IMG/VR virus record: IMGVR_UViG_3300042868_006100
Coordinates: 1-24,019 of that record
DNA: 24,019 nucleotides
Strand: one strand, 5' to 3'
Source: a virus
Shown: positions 6,552 through 14,609 of the stretch, piece by piece
How positions within the stretch are numbered: the first letter of the stretch is position 1
Layout: each line of letters begins with the position of its first letter
The notes under the pieces: model-generated
Seen by the model: only the letters and a program-made list of their open reading frames with translations
The model's database searches: none
What the model was told of the DNA's origin: nothing
Translations under genes and position numbers: made by a program

Positions 6552-8870
6552 ATGAAACAAATATTAGTTACATTATTTCTTTTAATATCATTTTTAGGGT
6601 TCGGACAGAGTGTATCTGCTCCGGACTCTAAATCGTTTATACCATCCACAAGCGGACAAGATGCAAGTGGGTTTAGTTTAAGTGGATTTTCTACAACATC
6701 TACTTTGTTAGCATCAATCAGTTTAGTTAATCCACCAACCGGTACAACATTTGTATTAAACACAACAACAGGCCTAACCGCAGCAAGTGGATTTACTTTA
6801 AGTGGTAATAAGACTCGTTTAGTAGTAACGGGAACAATGGTAGATATTAACACCGCATTGGCATCACTTAAAGTAAACACAGGTTCTATAAAAGGAAATG
6901 TTTTATTATCTGTGGCAGCAACAATCAATCCAACGGGATATTTCTACAATGGTGTAAACGGACATTTTTATAGACCAATATCAACCGGAGCAACTTATAC
7001 AAACGCAAGAATTTTATCCGAAGCAACAACATTCAAAGGACAAAAAGGATATTTAGTAACAATCACTTCCGCAGATGAAGATTTGTTTATTTTTAATAAT
7101 GTTCCACAAAGTAGTATTTGGTTTGCACTAACGGATGAAGAAACGGAAGGTCAATGGAAAATTGATGCCGGTCCTGAAAAAGGAACTCTAATCAAAACAT
7201 CAAACGGGCAAACTGCAGGAAACATACAAGGACAATACAATAACTGGGCAGGTGGTGAACCAAACAATAGTGGTAACGAAGATTATGCAGTAACTAAATG
7301 GGGTGGTGGTTCTCAATGGAATGATTTACCAAATGGGTTTAGTTGTGCTTATGTAATTGAATTTGGAACTTGGACTAATCCAGATGATGCAACATTTACA
7401 GAGTTTTATACTAATTCAGTAACTCACTCAAACGGAGAAGTCCTAACTGCACGATTCAATTTTGACTTTGGTAGTAATGTGGATGAAACTAAATTTTCAG
7501 CAAAAGCAAACACATATAAAAATAATATATGGGATGTAACAACCAACGCATCAAGAACATTAAGTGGATTAGGTAAAGCAGATATTACAAATGATTTAGA
7601 TACTACCAAATACCCAACAGGAACTAAATATGTAAACTTAACACCTGGTGAAATTGAATTTTGTGTTATATACGAATACGATGCAACCAATAAAAGATAT
7701 AGAGTTGGTTTAGATAGTAGATTATGGGAATACACACAAAACGCTCCGGTATGGAATGATGTAAAAAACTTAAAACTTTTTGATTTATACAACGGACCAG
7801 TAATACCAAATTCAACTGGAAGTGGTGATGTTTGGTGGAATGAATATTACATTTATACTGATACTCAATTTAATTATGCAAATTCAACATATCAATCAAA
7901 TTTAAGAAATGGTGGTGGTTATTATGCATTAAAATTGGCATCAACTTTTACATTTGGTGATAATACATCTTTGGCACAACATGGTATTGATGTGATACCA
8001 AACTCACAAACGGAATTAAACACTTTGTATAGTAGTATTGTTAGTGTAGCTGATGTTTATTTGGCATTTAAGGAATTATCAAATGGTGGATTATTTGGAA
8101 ATGAAACTGGTAATGAATTTGGATATGGTATTCAATATATGAATGCAGATGTGAATGGTGATGGTTTATTTAATGAAGCAGATACTTACAAATTACTACA
8201 ACATTTAACGGGTGTAGAATCACTTACACAATATTCAACATTAACATATTTGATGAAACTATATGGTAAATCGGAATATGATGGTATTACAAAATCAAAT
8301 TGGAATAGACAATTCAATTATACAAGAAGTTTATATCCATTCAGTTTAAATACGGGTACACTTAATAACACATACAATGTTAGTGTAAGTTGGAGAGGTG
8401 ATGTAAACCTCTCACATTCGGCAATACCTGTGGTTAATACAACCGCAAGCAATTCGGTTAGAAGTAGTATGAGTGTTAAAACAATGAGTTCACCAATATC
8501 AAACGAAATCAATGCATCAATCATAACTGAAATAATGGGTGATAGTGTTTATGCATATATTACAATAGACCCATTACAACAAGAATTGGTAGGAACTCAA
8601 TTACATTTAAATTATGATAATAGTTTGTTAAAGTTTATGAGTGTATCTTATAAAACAGCAGGTGCACCAACTAATTATGGGACGGACAAAAATGATTATG
8701 TGAATTTTGGTTCATTGATTACCGATGGTGGTATTTTGAATAACACAACGGAATATAAAATTACATTTACAACTAAAACAAAATTGGATAATATATTGGG
8801 ATTGGTTTCGGTTGGATTTATGGATGCAGTTAACAAAAGTGGGAAAACATTAAAAATAATAATGAAATAA
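6552..8870 (+). CDS. Secreted C-type-lectin protein with dockerin-like and cohesin-like modules
   Basis: This 772-residue protein has a signal peptide (MKQILVTLFLLISFLGFGQ), then an Ig-like beta region (about residues 25-125). A C-type lectin domain follows at about 128-270, with FKGQKGYLVTITSADE, the EPN sugar-specificity motif (236-238) and the WND calcium motif (256-258). A dockerin-like EF hand (DVNGDGLFNEADTYKL from residue 533, calcium ligands intact) and a C-terminal cohesin-like sandwich (about 660-772) complete it. EPN with WND usually indicates calcium-dependent mannose-type binding, although phages also use this fold for protein recognition. Paired with its paralogue upstream, it could form a self-associating surface scaffold; that is inference. 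Confidence 0.82.
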   Translation: MKQILVTLFLLISFLGFGQSVSAPDSKSFIPSTSGQDASGFSLSGFSTTSTLLASISLVNPPTGTTFVLNTTTGLTAASGFTLSGNKTRLVVTGTMVDINTALASLKVNTGSIKGNVLLSVAATINPTGYFYNGVNGHFYRPISTGATYTNARILSEATTFKGQKGYLVTITSADEDLFIFNNVPQSSIWFALTDEETEGQWKIDAGPEKGTLIKTSNGQTAGNIQGQYNNWAGGEPNNSGNEDYAVTKWGGGSQWNDLPNGFSCAYVIEFGTWTNPDDATFTEFYTNSVTHSNGEVLTARFNFDFGSNVDETKFSAKANTYKNNIWDVTTNASRTLSGLGKADITNDLDTTKYPTGTKYVNLTPGEIEFCVIYEYDATNKRYRVGLDSRLWEYTQNAPVWNDVKNLKLFDLYNGPVIPNSTGSGDVWWNEYYIYTDTQFNYANSTYQSNLRNGGGYYALKLASTFTFGDNTSLAQHGIDVIPNSQTELNTLYSSIVSVADVYLAFKELSNGGLFGNETGNEFGYGIQYMNADVNGDGLFNEADTYKLLQHLTGVESLTQYSTLTYLMKLYGKSEYDGITKSNWNRQFNYTRSLYPFSLNTGTLNNTYNVSVSWRGDVNLSHSAIPVVNTTASNSVRSSMSVKTMSSPISNEINASIITEIMGDSVYAYITIDPLQQELVGTQLHLNYDNSLLKFMSVSYKTAGAPTNYGTDKNDYVNFGSLITDGGILNNTTEYKITFTTKTKLDNILGLVSVGFMDAVNKSGKTLKIIMK

Positions 8871-8883
8871 AAAACTAAAAATT

Positions 8884-9183
8884 ATGAATATATCATTTGA
8901 CTATAATGAGATGAAGAATTTTATCTCTCACACAGGTAAATATAAAATTGTAAATGTTAAGTGTTTTATTCAAGTTCCTAGTAGTTGGTATAATCAATAT
9001 AGAAGAGAAGAAGAAGAAGTAGATATGGAAGTGGCTTATCTAATAGATGATATTGAGACTGAAAAATGGATATTTGACGGATATAGATATAGGATAAGAA
9101 AAGACGAACTTATGAGATGGAGTATCGAATCAGTTTTTTACAGAGAATTCAAAAGTAAAATATTAGATTTATTATATAAATGA
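8884..9183 (+). CDS. Hypothetical cytosolic protein, 99 aa
   Basis: I do not recognise this protein. It is rich in aromatic and charged residues (YNQYRREEEEVDMEVAYLID, then EKWIFDGYRYRIRKDEL), with no signal peptide or membrane segment, unlike its neighbours. It is 13 bases after the lectin gene, and its stop overlaps the next start (ATGA), so it is translationally coupled to the outer-membrane barrel gene. Confidence 0.6.
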   Translation: MNISFDYNEMKNFISHTGKYKIVNVKCFIQVPSSWYNQYRREEEEVDMEVAYLIDDIETEKWIFDGYRYRIRKDELMRWSIESVFYREFKSKILDLLYK

Positions 9184-10073
9184 AAAAACTATTATTAATC
9201 ATATCACTACTTTTAATTGGATTTGTATCAACTGCACAAATACAAAAACCTGATACATTACAATTATCGGCAAAAGAACTATTTGGAGAAAGTGATGACT
9301 GGAACGATGTGGGTATATTGCAATCCTATGTTAATTTTTCAAAAGATGTTCTCTCATCATCAAACCTCTCAGTTGGTGTAATTGGGAGACAAGTATCAAC
9401 TACTCTTAATTTAGGATACCATAAATCATCTTTAAATGGACAATGGGGACACACATTCGCAGCATCAATAAATCCTATATGGAACTATTATGGTGTGGGA
9501 TATGGACTTAGTAGAAATACAGAAAAAAGAACAACAACAATACAAACATTTTATTCTACGGACTTTGATTTCCAAAAAGATATTAACCTATCTTTTATAG
9601 ATGTGTTTAGAACAAAAAAGTATGGAACATTCGGTTATAGTTTAACGGCATCAAAATCATTTTGGGGAACTTATCAAGGTGAATGGGAAGGAAAATATAC
9701 GGTAGATGAAAATGGTGATTTTAAAGATTTAATATATCCAATGATGCCAGCATCTAGTGAAATGAGTTATAGAGGTATGGTGATGTACACTTACACATTG
9801 AAAACAAAGAGGGTAGATATTTCACCGCAAGTATTTGCAATGAGTGATATATACAAAGTATTTAAAGATGGAACTGAATCGGATTTGGCATATTTAAATG
9901 ATTTCAATTTGGATTTATATTATGGTACATCTATTGATTGGAAAATAACTAAAAGATTTGTGTTAAATACCAATATCAGATATAATACAACTTGGGATAA
10001 ATTAAGTGAATCAGTTGGTTATAAAAAGAGTAACCCAATCCTATTTATGATAGGAACAAACTTTCAATTTTAA
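9180..10073 (+). CDS. Outer-membrane beta-barrel protein
   Basis: The 297-residue protein has a signal peptide (MKKLLLIISLLLIGFVSTAQ) and alternating amphipathic strands such as GVIGRQVSTTLNLGYHKSS and FVLNTNIRYNTTW. It ends MIGTNFQF, with a terminal Phe as required by the BAM machinery. The second half resembles the barrel of the protein at 14609: both have KYGTxGY, then ISPQVFxMS, then a GTS/GSS-DxK-xxKRF block and a PxLxMFxxG-like last strand. It probably inserts in the outer membrane of the infected cell. Cargo and function are unknown; the lipoproteins downstream, with a one-base overlap, may be partners. Confidence 0.78.
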   Translation: MKKLLLIISLLLIGFVSTAQIQKPDTLQLSAKELFGESDDWNDVGILQSYVNFSKDVLSSSNLSVGVIGRQVSTTLNLGYHKSSLNGQWGHTFAASINPIWNYYGVGYGLSRNTEKRTTTIQTFYSTDFDFQKDINLSFIDVFRTKKYGTFGYSLTASKSFWGTYQGEWEGKYTVDENGDFKDLIYPMMPASSEMSYRGMVMYTYTLKTKRVDISPQVFAMSDIYKVFKDGTESDLAYLNDFNLDLYYGTSIDWKITKRFVLNTNIRYNTTWDKLSESVGYKKSNPILFMIGTNFQF

Positions 10074-10444
10074 TGAAGAAAAAAGATTTAATATTATTCG
10101 TAGTAATTTATTTATTAACCACATTTACAATATTATTTAGTGGTTGTAGAAAAACACAAGTTATGCCTACACCACAACCTGTTGTAAACATATTTAGTGT
10201 TAGAGAAAGTAATGTTGAAAATGGACAAGAAATACAATTTGAATTAAGTAAAAATGGTGTCTATACATTGACTTTGGGTGATAGTGTGAATAACCAAGTT
10301 TTGACAAGAGAAAGATTTATCGGACAAATTGGACAAAATAAAAAGAAAATATACACTAAATCACTTTCAGTTAAATATTTATATCTGTTATTGGAGGATG
10401 AAAACAAAAGTAAAGTAGGAAAAACAATAATAATAGTAAAGTAA
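10073..10444 (+). CDS. Lipoprotein, 123 aa
   Basis: An N-terminal hydrophobic segment ends in a lipobox, ILFSGC, so Cys25 would be lipidated; the following residues RKTQ lack the acidic surface-export signal of Bacteroidota. The mature part is a small beta-rich domain (NGVYTLTLGDSVNNQVLTRE). It starts within the stop of the barrel gene and is followed by a second lipoprotein beginning CRK. No named family is recognised. Confidence 0.65.
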   Translation: MKKKDLILFVVIYLLTTFTILFSGCRKTQVMPTPQPVVNIFSVRESNVENGQEIQFELSKNGVYTLTLGDSVNNQVLTRERFIGQIGQNKKKIYTKSLSVKYLYLLLEDENKSKVGKTIIIVK

Positions 10445-10445
10445 A

Positions 10446-10829
10446 ATGAGAAAAATTGACAAACTTTTAGGATTAGGATTTTTGGTAACATTGTTGGCAT
10501 TGAGTTGTAGAAAGATTGACTTACCTGTACCAGTTGCACAAGAATTACCAACGGAATTAAAAATATCAAATTCGGTAGGTATTAAATTACAAACTGCATT
10601 CGTAACATCAGAAGTTGCAATGAATGTAAAAAGTGATGTAGCACAAACTGTGACTATTAGAATATTTGATATTGCAAACAAAGTTGTATCAAAATCTACA
10701 AGTGATGTAAATGTGGGTGACAATGTATTAAAAGTATATACAAATGCACTACCATCATCTGCTTATAGAATTGGAATATATGATATGAGTGGTAAACAAT
10801 TAGGAATAACAGATTTTAACAAATTATAA
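10446..10829 (+). CDS. Lipoprotein with a sorting-domain-like beta sandwich
   Basis: This 127-residue protein has a lipobox at LLALSC followed by RKIDLPVPV. Its second half (TVTIRIFDIANKVVSKSTSD, then LPSSAYRIGIYDMSGKQLG) resembles the C-terminal beta-sandwich of type A sorting domains of the type IX secretion system, in which a VxxYDxxGK-type strand is typical. Here it is attached to a lipid anchor rather than to a large cargo. It may be an independent small beta domain; the resemblance is by motif only. It is one base after the previous lipoprotein gene. Confidence 0.62.
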   Translation: MRKIDKLLGLGFLVTLLALSCRKIDLPVPVAQELPTELKISNSVGIKLQTAFVTSEVAMNVKSDVAQTVTIRIFDIANKVVSKSTSDVNVGDNVLKVYTNALPSSAYRIGIYDMSGKQLGITDFNKL

Positions 10830-10841
10830 AAACAACAATTT

Positions 10842-11153
10842 ATGTCAGAAGAAGTAGAAAAATCAGAATCAACCGGTGGTTCAATTAAGAATATACTTAT
10901 CGGTTTAGTATCAACAATCACATTAGGTGTGGGTGGTTGGTTCACAACAAAGTTAACAGGTGGTGACAAAGAAGAAACTCCAGTTCAACAAGCAGCTCCA
11001 GTAATTAACATTACAAATTCTAACCAACAATCACAATCTGCAGGTGGAACAACTAAAGTTATTGAAAGAGAAAGAGTAGTTGAAAAAGAAAAACCAGCTC
11101 CAAAACCAAAAAAGGAAGCAGACGAATTTAAAGAGAAGCCTGCAGCTTGGTAA
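10842..11153 (+). CDS. Small single-pass membrane protein, possible lysis accessory
   Basis: The 103-residue product has an acidic N-terminus, one hydrophobic segment at about residues 14-35 (SIKNILIGLVSTITLGVGGW), a Gln/Asn/Ser-rich stretch and a C-terminal charged tail rich in Lys, Glu and Pro ending PAAW. It is the first of three consecutive small membrane-protein genes before the terminator, an arrangement typical of phage holin or spanin-like functions. No family signature is visible. Confidence 0.58.
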   Translation: MSEEVEKSESTGGSIKNILIGLVSTITLGVGGWFTTKLTGGDKEETPVQQAAPVINITNSNQQSQSAGGTTKVIERERVVEKEKPAPKPKKEADEFKEKPAAW

Positions 11154-11179
11154 TTTAGAAAATTAAAAATTTATATAAA

Positions 11180-11794
11180 ATGGCAGAACAAACACCAAGT
11201 GGTTTTAAAGACCTATTGAGTAATATGATGAAACGTAGATGGTATATCACTGCGTTGGTATTGGGTGGATTTATGTTTATTATAGGAGGAATGTTCTTCG
11301 CTATATTTTCTAAATCAGAAATAGCAGGAGAATGGAAAGAACTTCTATTATTGTTATTAGGAGCATTCATCGGTAGTTATGGTAAAATCATTGACTATTG
11401 GTTTAGTGATACTGATAAGGACAAAATGTTGGTTCAAAAGATGGATGAGGAAGATGGTATATCAATGAGCAACACTGCAGATTTACCAAACAATCCAATA
11501 GTTCCAATGAGTATCACACCATTAGTATTACCAACTACGGAGTTTAAAAATGAAGAACAATCGGTAGTATCTCTACCACAAACTGAAGAAAAACAAACTA
11601 AAGTAGGTGTTGAAATTGATGAGGATGGTGATGGTGTAATGGATGGTTTAGATTTTGATGGTGATGGTAAGATTGATGAATACTTTGCACATAGACAATG
11701 TGAACACGTTTGGGGTGATTTGGATGGTGATGGTGTTGAGGAATGTTTGAAATGTGGAAAGATTAAAGATGAAGATGCTGAAATGGCAGGATAA
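11180..11794 (+). CDS. Two-helix membrane protein with EF-hand-like loops and Cys motif
   Basis: This 204-residue protein has membrane helices at about residues 22-43 (ITALVLGGFMFIIGGMFFAI) and 53-70 (ELLLLLLGAFIGSYGK), then a disordered linker. An acidic calcium-binding-like region follows (DEDGDGVMDGLDFDGDGKID, about 151-170), and then a C-terminal motif CEH-x(14)-C-x(2)-C with another DLDGDGVEE loop inside. The DxDxDG repeats resemble EF-hand or thrombospondin-3 loops, and the CxH...CxxC set could bind zinc. The N-terminal hairpin is holin-like. I know no named family with this combination. Confidence 0.68.
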   Translation: MAEQTPSGFKDLLSNMMKRRWYITALVLGGFMFIIGGMFFAIFSKSEIAGEWKELLLLLLGAFIGSYGKIIDYWFSDTDKDKMLVQKMDEEDGISMSNTADLPNNPIVPMSITPLVLPTTEFKNEEQSVVSLPQTEEKQTKVGVEIDEDGDGVMDGLDFDGDGKIDEYFAHRQCEHVWGDLDGDGVEECLKCGKIKDEDAEMAG

Positions 11795-11831
11795 ATCAGT
11801 TACATAGTATTAACAATTTAAATTAAAAACT

Positions 11832-12104
11832 ATGGGATTTTTTAAAGAATTATTTAGTGATAGCAACGACATTAATGAGAAATCAGTTGTAGGGTTTGCA
11901 TCTTTCGGTTGTATGGTCTTAGCTTTGGTAGTTGACCTTGTAACTGGATATATGGGTAAACCATTATTGATTAACGAATACATCTTTAACGGATTTTTGG
12001 TAATCACTTTGGGTTCATTTGGTATCGCTTCAGTTGATAAGTTTATCAATAAAAAAGCAGAACATGATGCAGCTAAATTAGAAGCTGAAACCGAAGAAGG
12101 ATAA
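11832..12104 (+). CDS. Holin-like small membrane protein, 90 aa
   Basis: The product starts MGFFKELFSDSNDINEKSVV and has two membrane segments (about residues 20-42 and 51-70) joined by a short turn with KPLLINEY, then a charged C-terminal tail (NKKAEHDAAKLEAETEEG). Size, two helices and a charged tail fit class II holins, and it is the last gene before the transcription terminator. The endolysin is nine kilobases upstream, so the lysis role is inferred from topology rather than adjacency. Confidence 0.62.
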   Translation: MGFFKELFSDSNDINEKSVVGFASFGCMVLALVVDLVTGYMGKPLLINEYIFNGFLVITLGSFGIASVDKFINKKAEHDAAKLEAETEEG

Positions 12105-12121
12105 TGATTTGATAACATTAT

Positions 12122-12149
12122 AAACCCTCACTTTAGGTGGGGGTTTTTT
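12122..12149 (+). terminator. Rho-independent terminator
   Basis: A 10-bp stem (12122-12131 with 12137-12146, one G-U pair) with the loop TTTAG is followed by a T-rich run. It sits 17 bases after the holin-like gene and closes the block from 4251. Confidence 0.85.
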
Positions 12150-12153
12150 ATTT

Positions 12154-12855
12154 ATGTGTATGAATAACTTATTAACGATAGTAATACCTTGTAAAAATGA
12201 AAAAGATAACATATATGAGTGTATTGCATTTATTGCAAAACAAGTGGGTTCCGCAGGACTTAAAGTTATTATTGCAGATAACTCCGATGAAGGTGATAGT
12301 TTAGATTTTTTATATTATGTTAAAAGAGATTTTAAATATTCATTGGATATAGAAATTATACAAGGTGGGTTTCCTGCAAAAGCTAGATTAGAAGGTAGTA
12401 AATTAGTAACCACTCCTTACATACTATTTTTAGATGCAGACATAATGTTGCAGGATAAATTTATATTGGGTGAATGTTTGGCATATGATACAGATTTAGT
12501 AACTGTTTTATTTCAAACCGAAAAAGAATATAATTGGATATTTAGATTATTTGATATCCAACAAAGAATAAGTAATTGGATAGGAACTCCATTTGCAATT
12601 GGTGGATTTCAATTGTGGAAAACCGAAGCATATTGGAAAACGGGTGGATATGATGAAACACATTTATTTGCAGAAGATTATTGGGTTTCACAAAAAGCAG
12701 AAGTAATGAAAATACACAAAACAAAGGGTGTATGGACATCTGCACGAAGATTTAAGAATAAAGGATTTTTTTATATGTTTATATTAAGTATCAAATGCTA
12801 CATCAACCGAAACAATACAGAATTTTTCAAAAAACACCACAACTACTGGAAATGA
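12154..12855 (+). CDS. GT2-family glycosyltransferase
   Basis: This 233-residue GT-A fold enzyme has TIVIPCKNEKDNIYECI at the start (nucleotide-sugar binding), VIIADNSDEGDSLDF (strand with Asp) and ILFLDADIML, the DxD-type metal-binding motif. A later acceptor-region block reads GGFQLWKTEAYWKTGGYDE and ends in FAEDYW, with a probable catalytic acidic ED pair. It transfers a sugar from a nucleotide-sugar to an unknown acceptor. A second in-frame ATG at 12160 is equally plausible as a start. It directly follows a terminator and overlaps the next gene by four bases (ATGA), so it is coupled to an LpxH-like phosphoesterase. Together they may modify lipid A or surface glycans of the host. Confidence 0.85.
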   Translation: MCMNNLLTIVIPCKNEKDNIYECIAFIAKQVGSAGLKVIIADNSDEGDSLDFLYYVKRDFKYSLDIEIIQGGFPAKARLEGSKLVTTPYILFLDADIMLQDKFILGECLAYDTDLVTVLFQTEKEYNWIFRLFDIQQRISNWIGTPFAIGGFQLWKTEAYWKTGGYDETHLFAEDYWVSQKAEVMKIHKTKGVWTSARRFKNKGFFYMFILSIKCYINRNNTEFFKKHHNYWK

Positions 12856-13574
12856 TACATCAAGCAATAATAGTATCGGATTTACATTTAGGAACAAAAG
12901 ATAGTAAGGCTGAAGAGTTTATAGAATTTATAGAAACACATCCAACCGATTTACTTATTCTTAATGGAGATATCATAGATGGTTGGGCTTTGAATAGAGG
13001 AACTAAATGGAAAAAACAACATACGAAGGTTATTTCAAAATTATTACAATTATCAAACAAAACCAGAATCATCTGGATAAGAGGTAACCATGACGAATTT
13101 ATACAAGATTTCATTGGCACCCATTTGGGAGCAATTGAAATTAGAGAAGATTATAAGTTGGATATCAATCATACTATGGAGAGTTACTATATTTTCCACG
13201 GAGATGTTATTGATGTTTTTATAACTAAATACAAATGGTTATCAAAGATAGGTGCAATTGGATATGATTTTGCACTATGGTTAAATAGAGTTTATAACAC
13301 ATATCGTAAGTGGAGAAAACTACCTTACATTTCAATATCACAAAAGATTAAAGGAAGTGTTAAAGTAGCAACAAATTATGTAAATGATTTTGAAACAACT
13401 GCTCTATCAATGGCCACCAAAAAAGGATGTAATGGTGTAATTTGTGGCCACATTCACCAACCTGCAGATAGAATGATTAACGGAAAAAGATATCTCAATA
13501 GTGGTGATTGGATTGAGAATATGAGTGCTATTTGTATAGATAATATCGGAAAGATATATTTATATAAAAAGTAG
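12852..13574 (+). CDS. LpxH-like calcineurin-family phosphoesterase
   Basis: The start at 12852 overlaps the glycosyltransferase stop (ATGA); a longer frame from 12795 would run inside that gene. All metallophosphoesterase motifs are present in order in 240 residues: SDLHLG (residues about 8-13), NGDIIDGW, GNHDEF, FHGDVID and CGHIHQP. This matches the UDP-2,3-diacylglucosamine pyrophosphatase family, which hydrolyses a lipid A precursor, but close relatives act on other phosphoesters. No signal peptide is seen. Its role with the GT2 partner in remodelling host envelope precursors is inferred from context. Confidence 0.85.
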   Translation: MIHQAIIVSDLHLGTKDSKAEEFIEFIETHPTDLLILNGDIIDGWALNRGTKWKKQHTKVISKLLQLSNKTRIIWIRGNHDEFIQDFIGTHLGAIEIREDYKLDINHTMESYYIFHGDVIDVFITKYKWLSKIGAIGYDFALWLNRVYNTYRKWRKLPYISISQKIKGSVKVATNYVNDFETTALSMATKKGCNGVICGHIHQPADRMINGKRYLNSGDWIENMSAICIDNIGKIYLYKK

Positions 13575-13580
13575 TCATGT

Positions 13581-14300
13581 ATGAAAAAATTATTAGTATT
13601 CTTAAGTTTCTTTTTGTTAAGCAGTGTTGTTATTGCCCAAAATGTCGGAGTAACAAAAACAGAGCAATTTAAAGCATCGTTTGAAACAAAGATTGATATT
13701 AGTCAATTTATGGATTATGACGGCCCTCAAATTCCTATTCAAATCTTAAAGGCAGGTATATCGGATGAGATGTATGAAATGTATCCTGAGTTGAAAGAAA
13801 AGAGAGTTGGATTGGGTGTTGCAAATATCTCAATGGAGTATTTGGAAAATCTTAATCGTTTCAAATTCACAGAGGACAAGACGGAAATTAAGAATAGAAT
13901 GGTTAAACAATTCCAAGCATCAGCTGCTGGTATTTCCGAAAACAAATTAGATGGTAGAGGAAAGATTAACTTGGCAGAATATTTTGTAACAATTGAATGT
14001 TATGATTATTCAGTTAGTGAAGATGAAACTATAAACTTAAAAGATGGTATCAAAGATAATATGGTAACAAGAATAGGTTTACAAGTTAGATTTACAAATG
14101 CAGAAACAGGAGTAGTATTTGGTGCAAGTGGATTAGGAGAAGCAACTACCAATAGACAATTAACACTATTATCGGATGCATCAGTAGACCCAATTAAATT
14201 CAATCAGTCAACTATATCAATTGCAACTAAGAAGGCATTAGATATCGCTTGTGCAAGAATTTTGGATAGAATGATTAAAAAGGGAATATTTACAAAATAG
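13581..14300 (+). CDS. CsgG-like secreted envelope protein
   Basis: This 239-residue protein has a signal peptide (MKKLLVFLSFFLLSSVVIAQ), a middle part with RVGLGVANISMEYLENLNRF and a strand GKINLAEYFVTIECYDYSVS. The C-terminal region reads RIGLQVRFTNAETGVVFGAS, then SISTATKK-type helices (IATKKALDIACARILDRMIK). This order resembles CsgG, the outer-membrane curli exporter, and its Bacteroidota relatives. Classical CsgG is a lipoprotein, whereas no lipobox is visible here, so this may be a soluble or differently anchored relative. The Pro/Arg-rich lipoprotein and barrel genes follow directly. Assigned by motif only. Confidence 0.65.
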   Translation: MKKLLVFLSFFLLSSVVIAQNVGVTKTEQFKASFETKIDISQFMDYDGPQIPIQILKAGISDEMYEMYPELKEKRVGLGVANISMEYLENLNRFKFTEDKTEIKNRMVKQFQASAAGISENKLDGRGKINLAEYFVTIECYDYSVSEDETINLKDGIKDNMVTRIGLQVRFTNAETGVVFGASGLGEATTNRQLTLLSDASVDPIKFNQSTISIATKKALDIACARILDRMIKKGIFTK

Positions 14301-14306
14301 AATAAT

Positions 14307-14609
14307 ATGAAAAAACTATTATTAGGAATATTATTGATATTGAGTTCATGCACACCTGTTAGATATGTGTATGTAGACCAAAAAGACTCGGTTGTAAAAA
14401 AACAAAGGGTAGTGTATGATGACTTATATGTTCCATCACCATTCTTTTTTAATTACGGATGGGGAGTACCATTTTACAATCCAATCATTATACAAAGGCA
14501 AAGACCTATTGTAGTTCCACGTAGACCAACAGTACAACCAAATAGATGGATTAGGCCTAATACTCCACAAAGAACTTTACCACCTAGAGTACCTAGAGTA
14601 AGAAGATAA
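14307..14609 (+). CDS. Pro/Arg-rich lipoprotein, 100 aa
   Basis: A short signal segment ends in the lipobox ILSSC (lipidated Cys15). The mature part has aromatic/Tyr-rich sequence VPSPFFFNYGWGVPFYNP, then a very basic Pro/Arg tail (PRRPTVQPNRWIRPNTPQRT ... VPRVRR). The tail is likely unfolded and could bind acidic polymers such as LPS, DNA or peptidoglycan. Its stop overlaps the next start by one base, linking it to the barrel protein at 14609. Confidence 0.65.
   Translation: MKKLLLGILLILSSCTPVRYVYVDQKDSVVKKQRVVYDDLYVPSPFFFNYGWGVPFYNPIIIQRQRPIVVPRRPTVQPNRWIRPNTPQRTLPPRVPRVRR

Noticed and set aside
6552-8870. Diversity-generating retroelement target (lectin-fold variable protein)
   Set aside because: The C-type lectin domain is internal rather than C-terminal, and no reverse transcriptase or template repeat is visible in the window.
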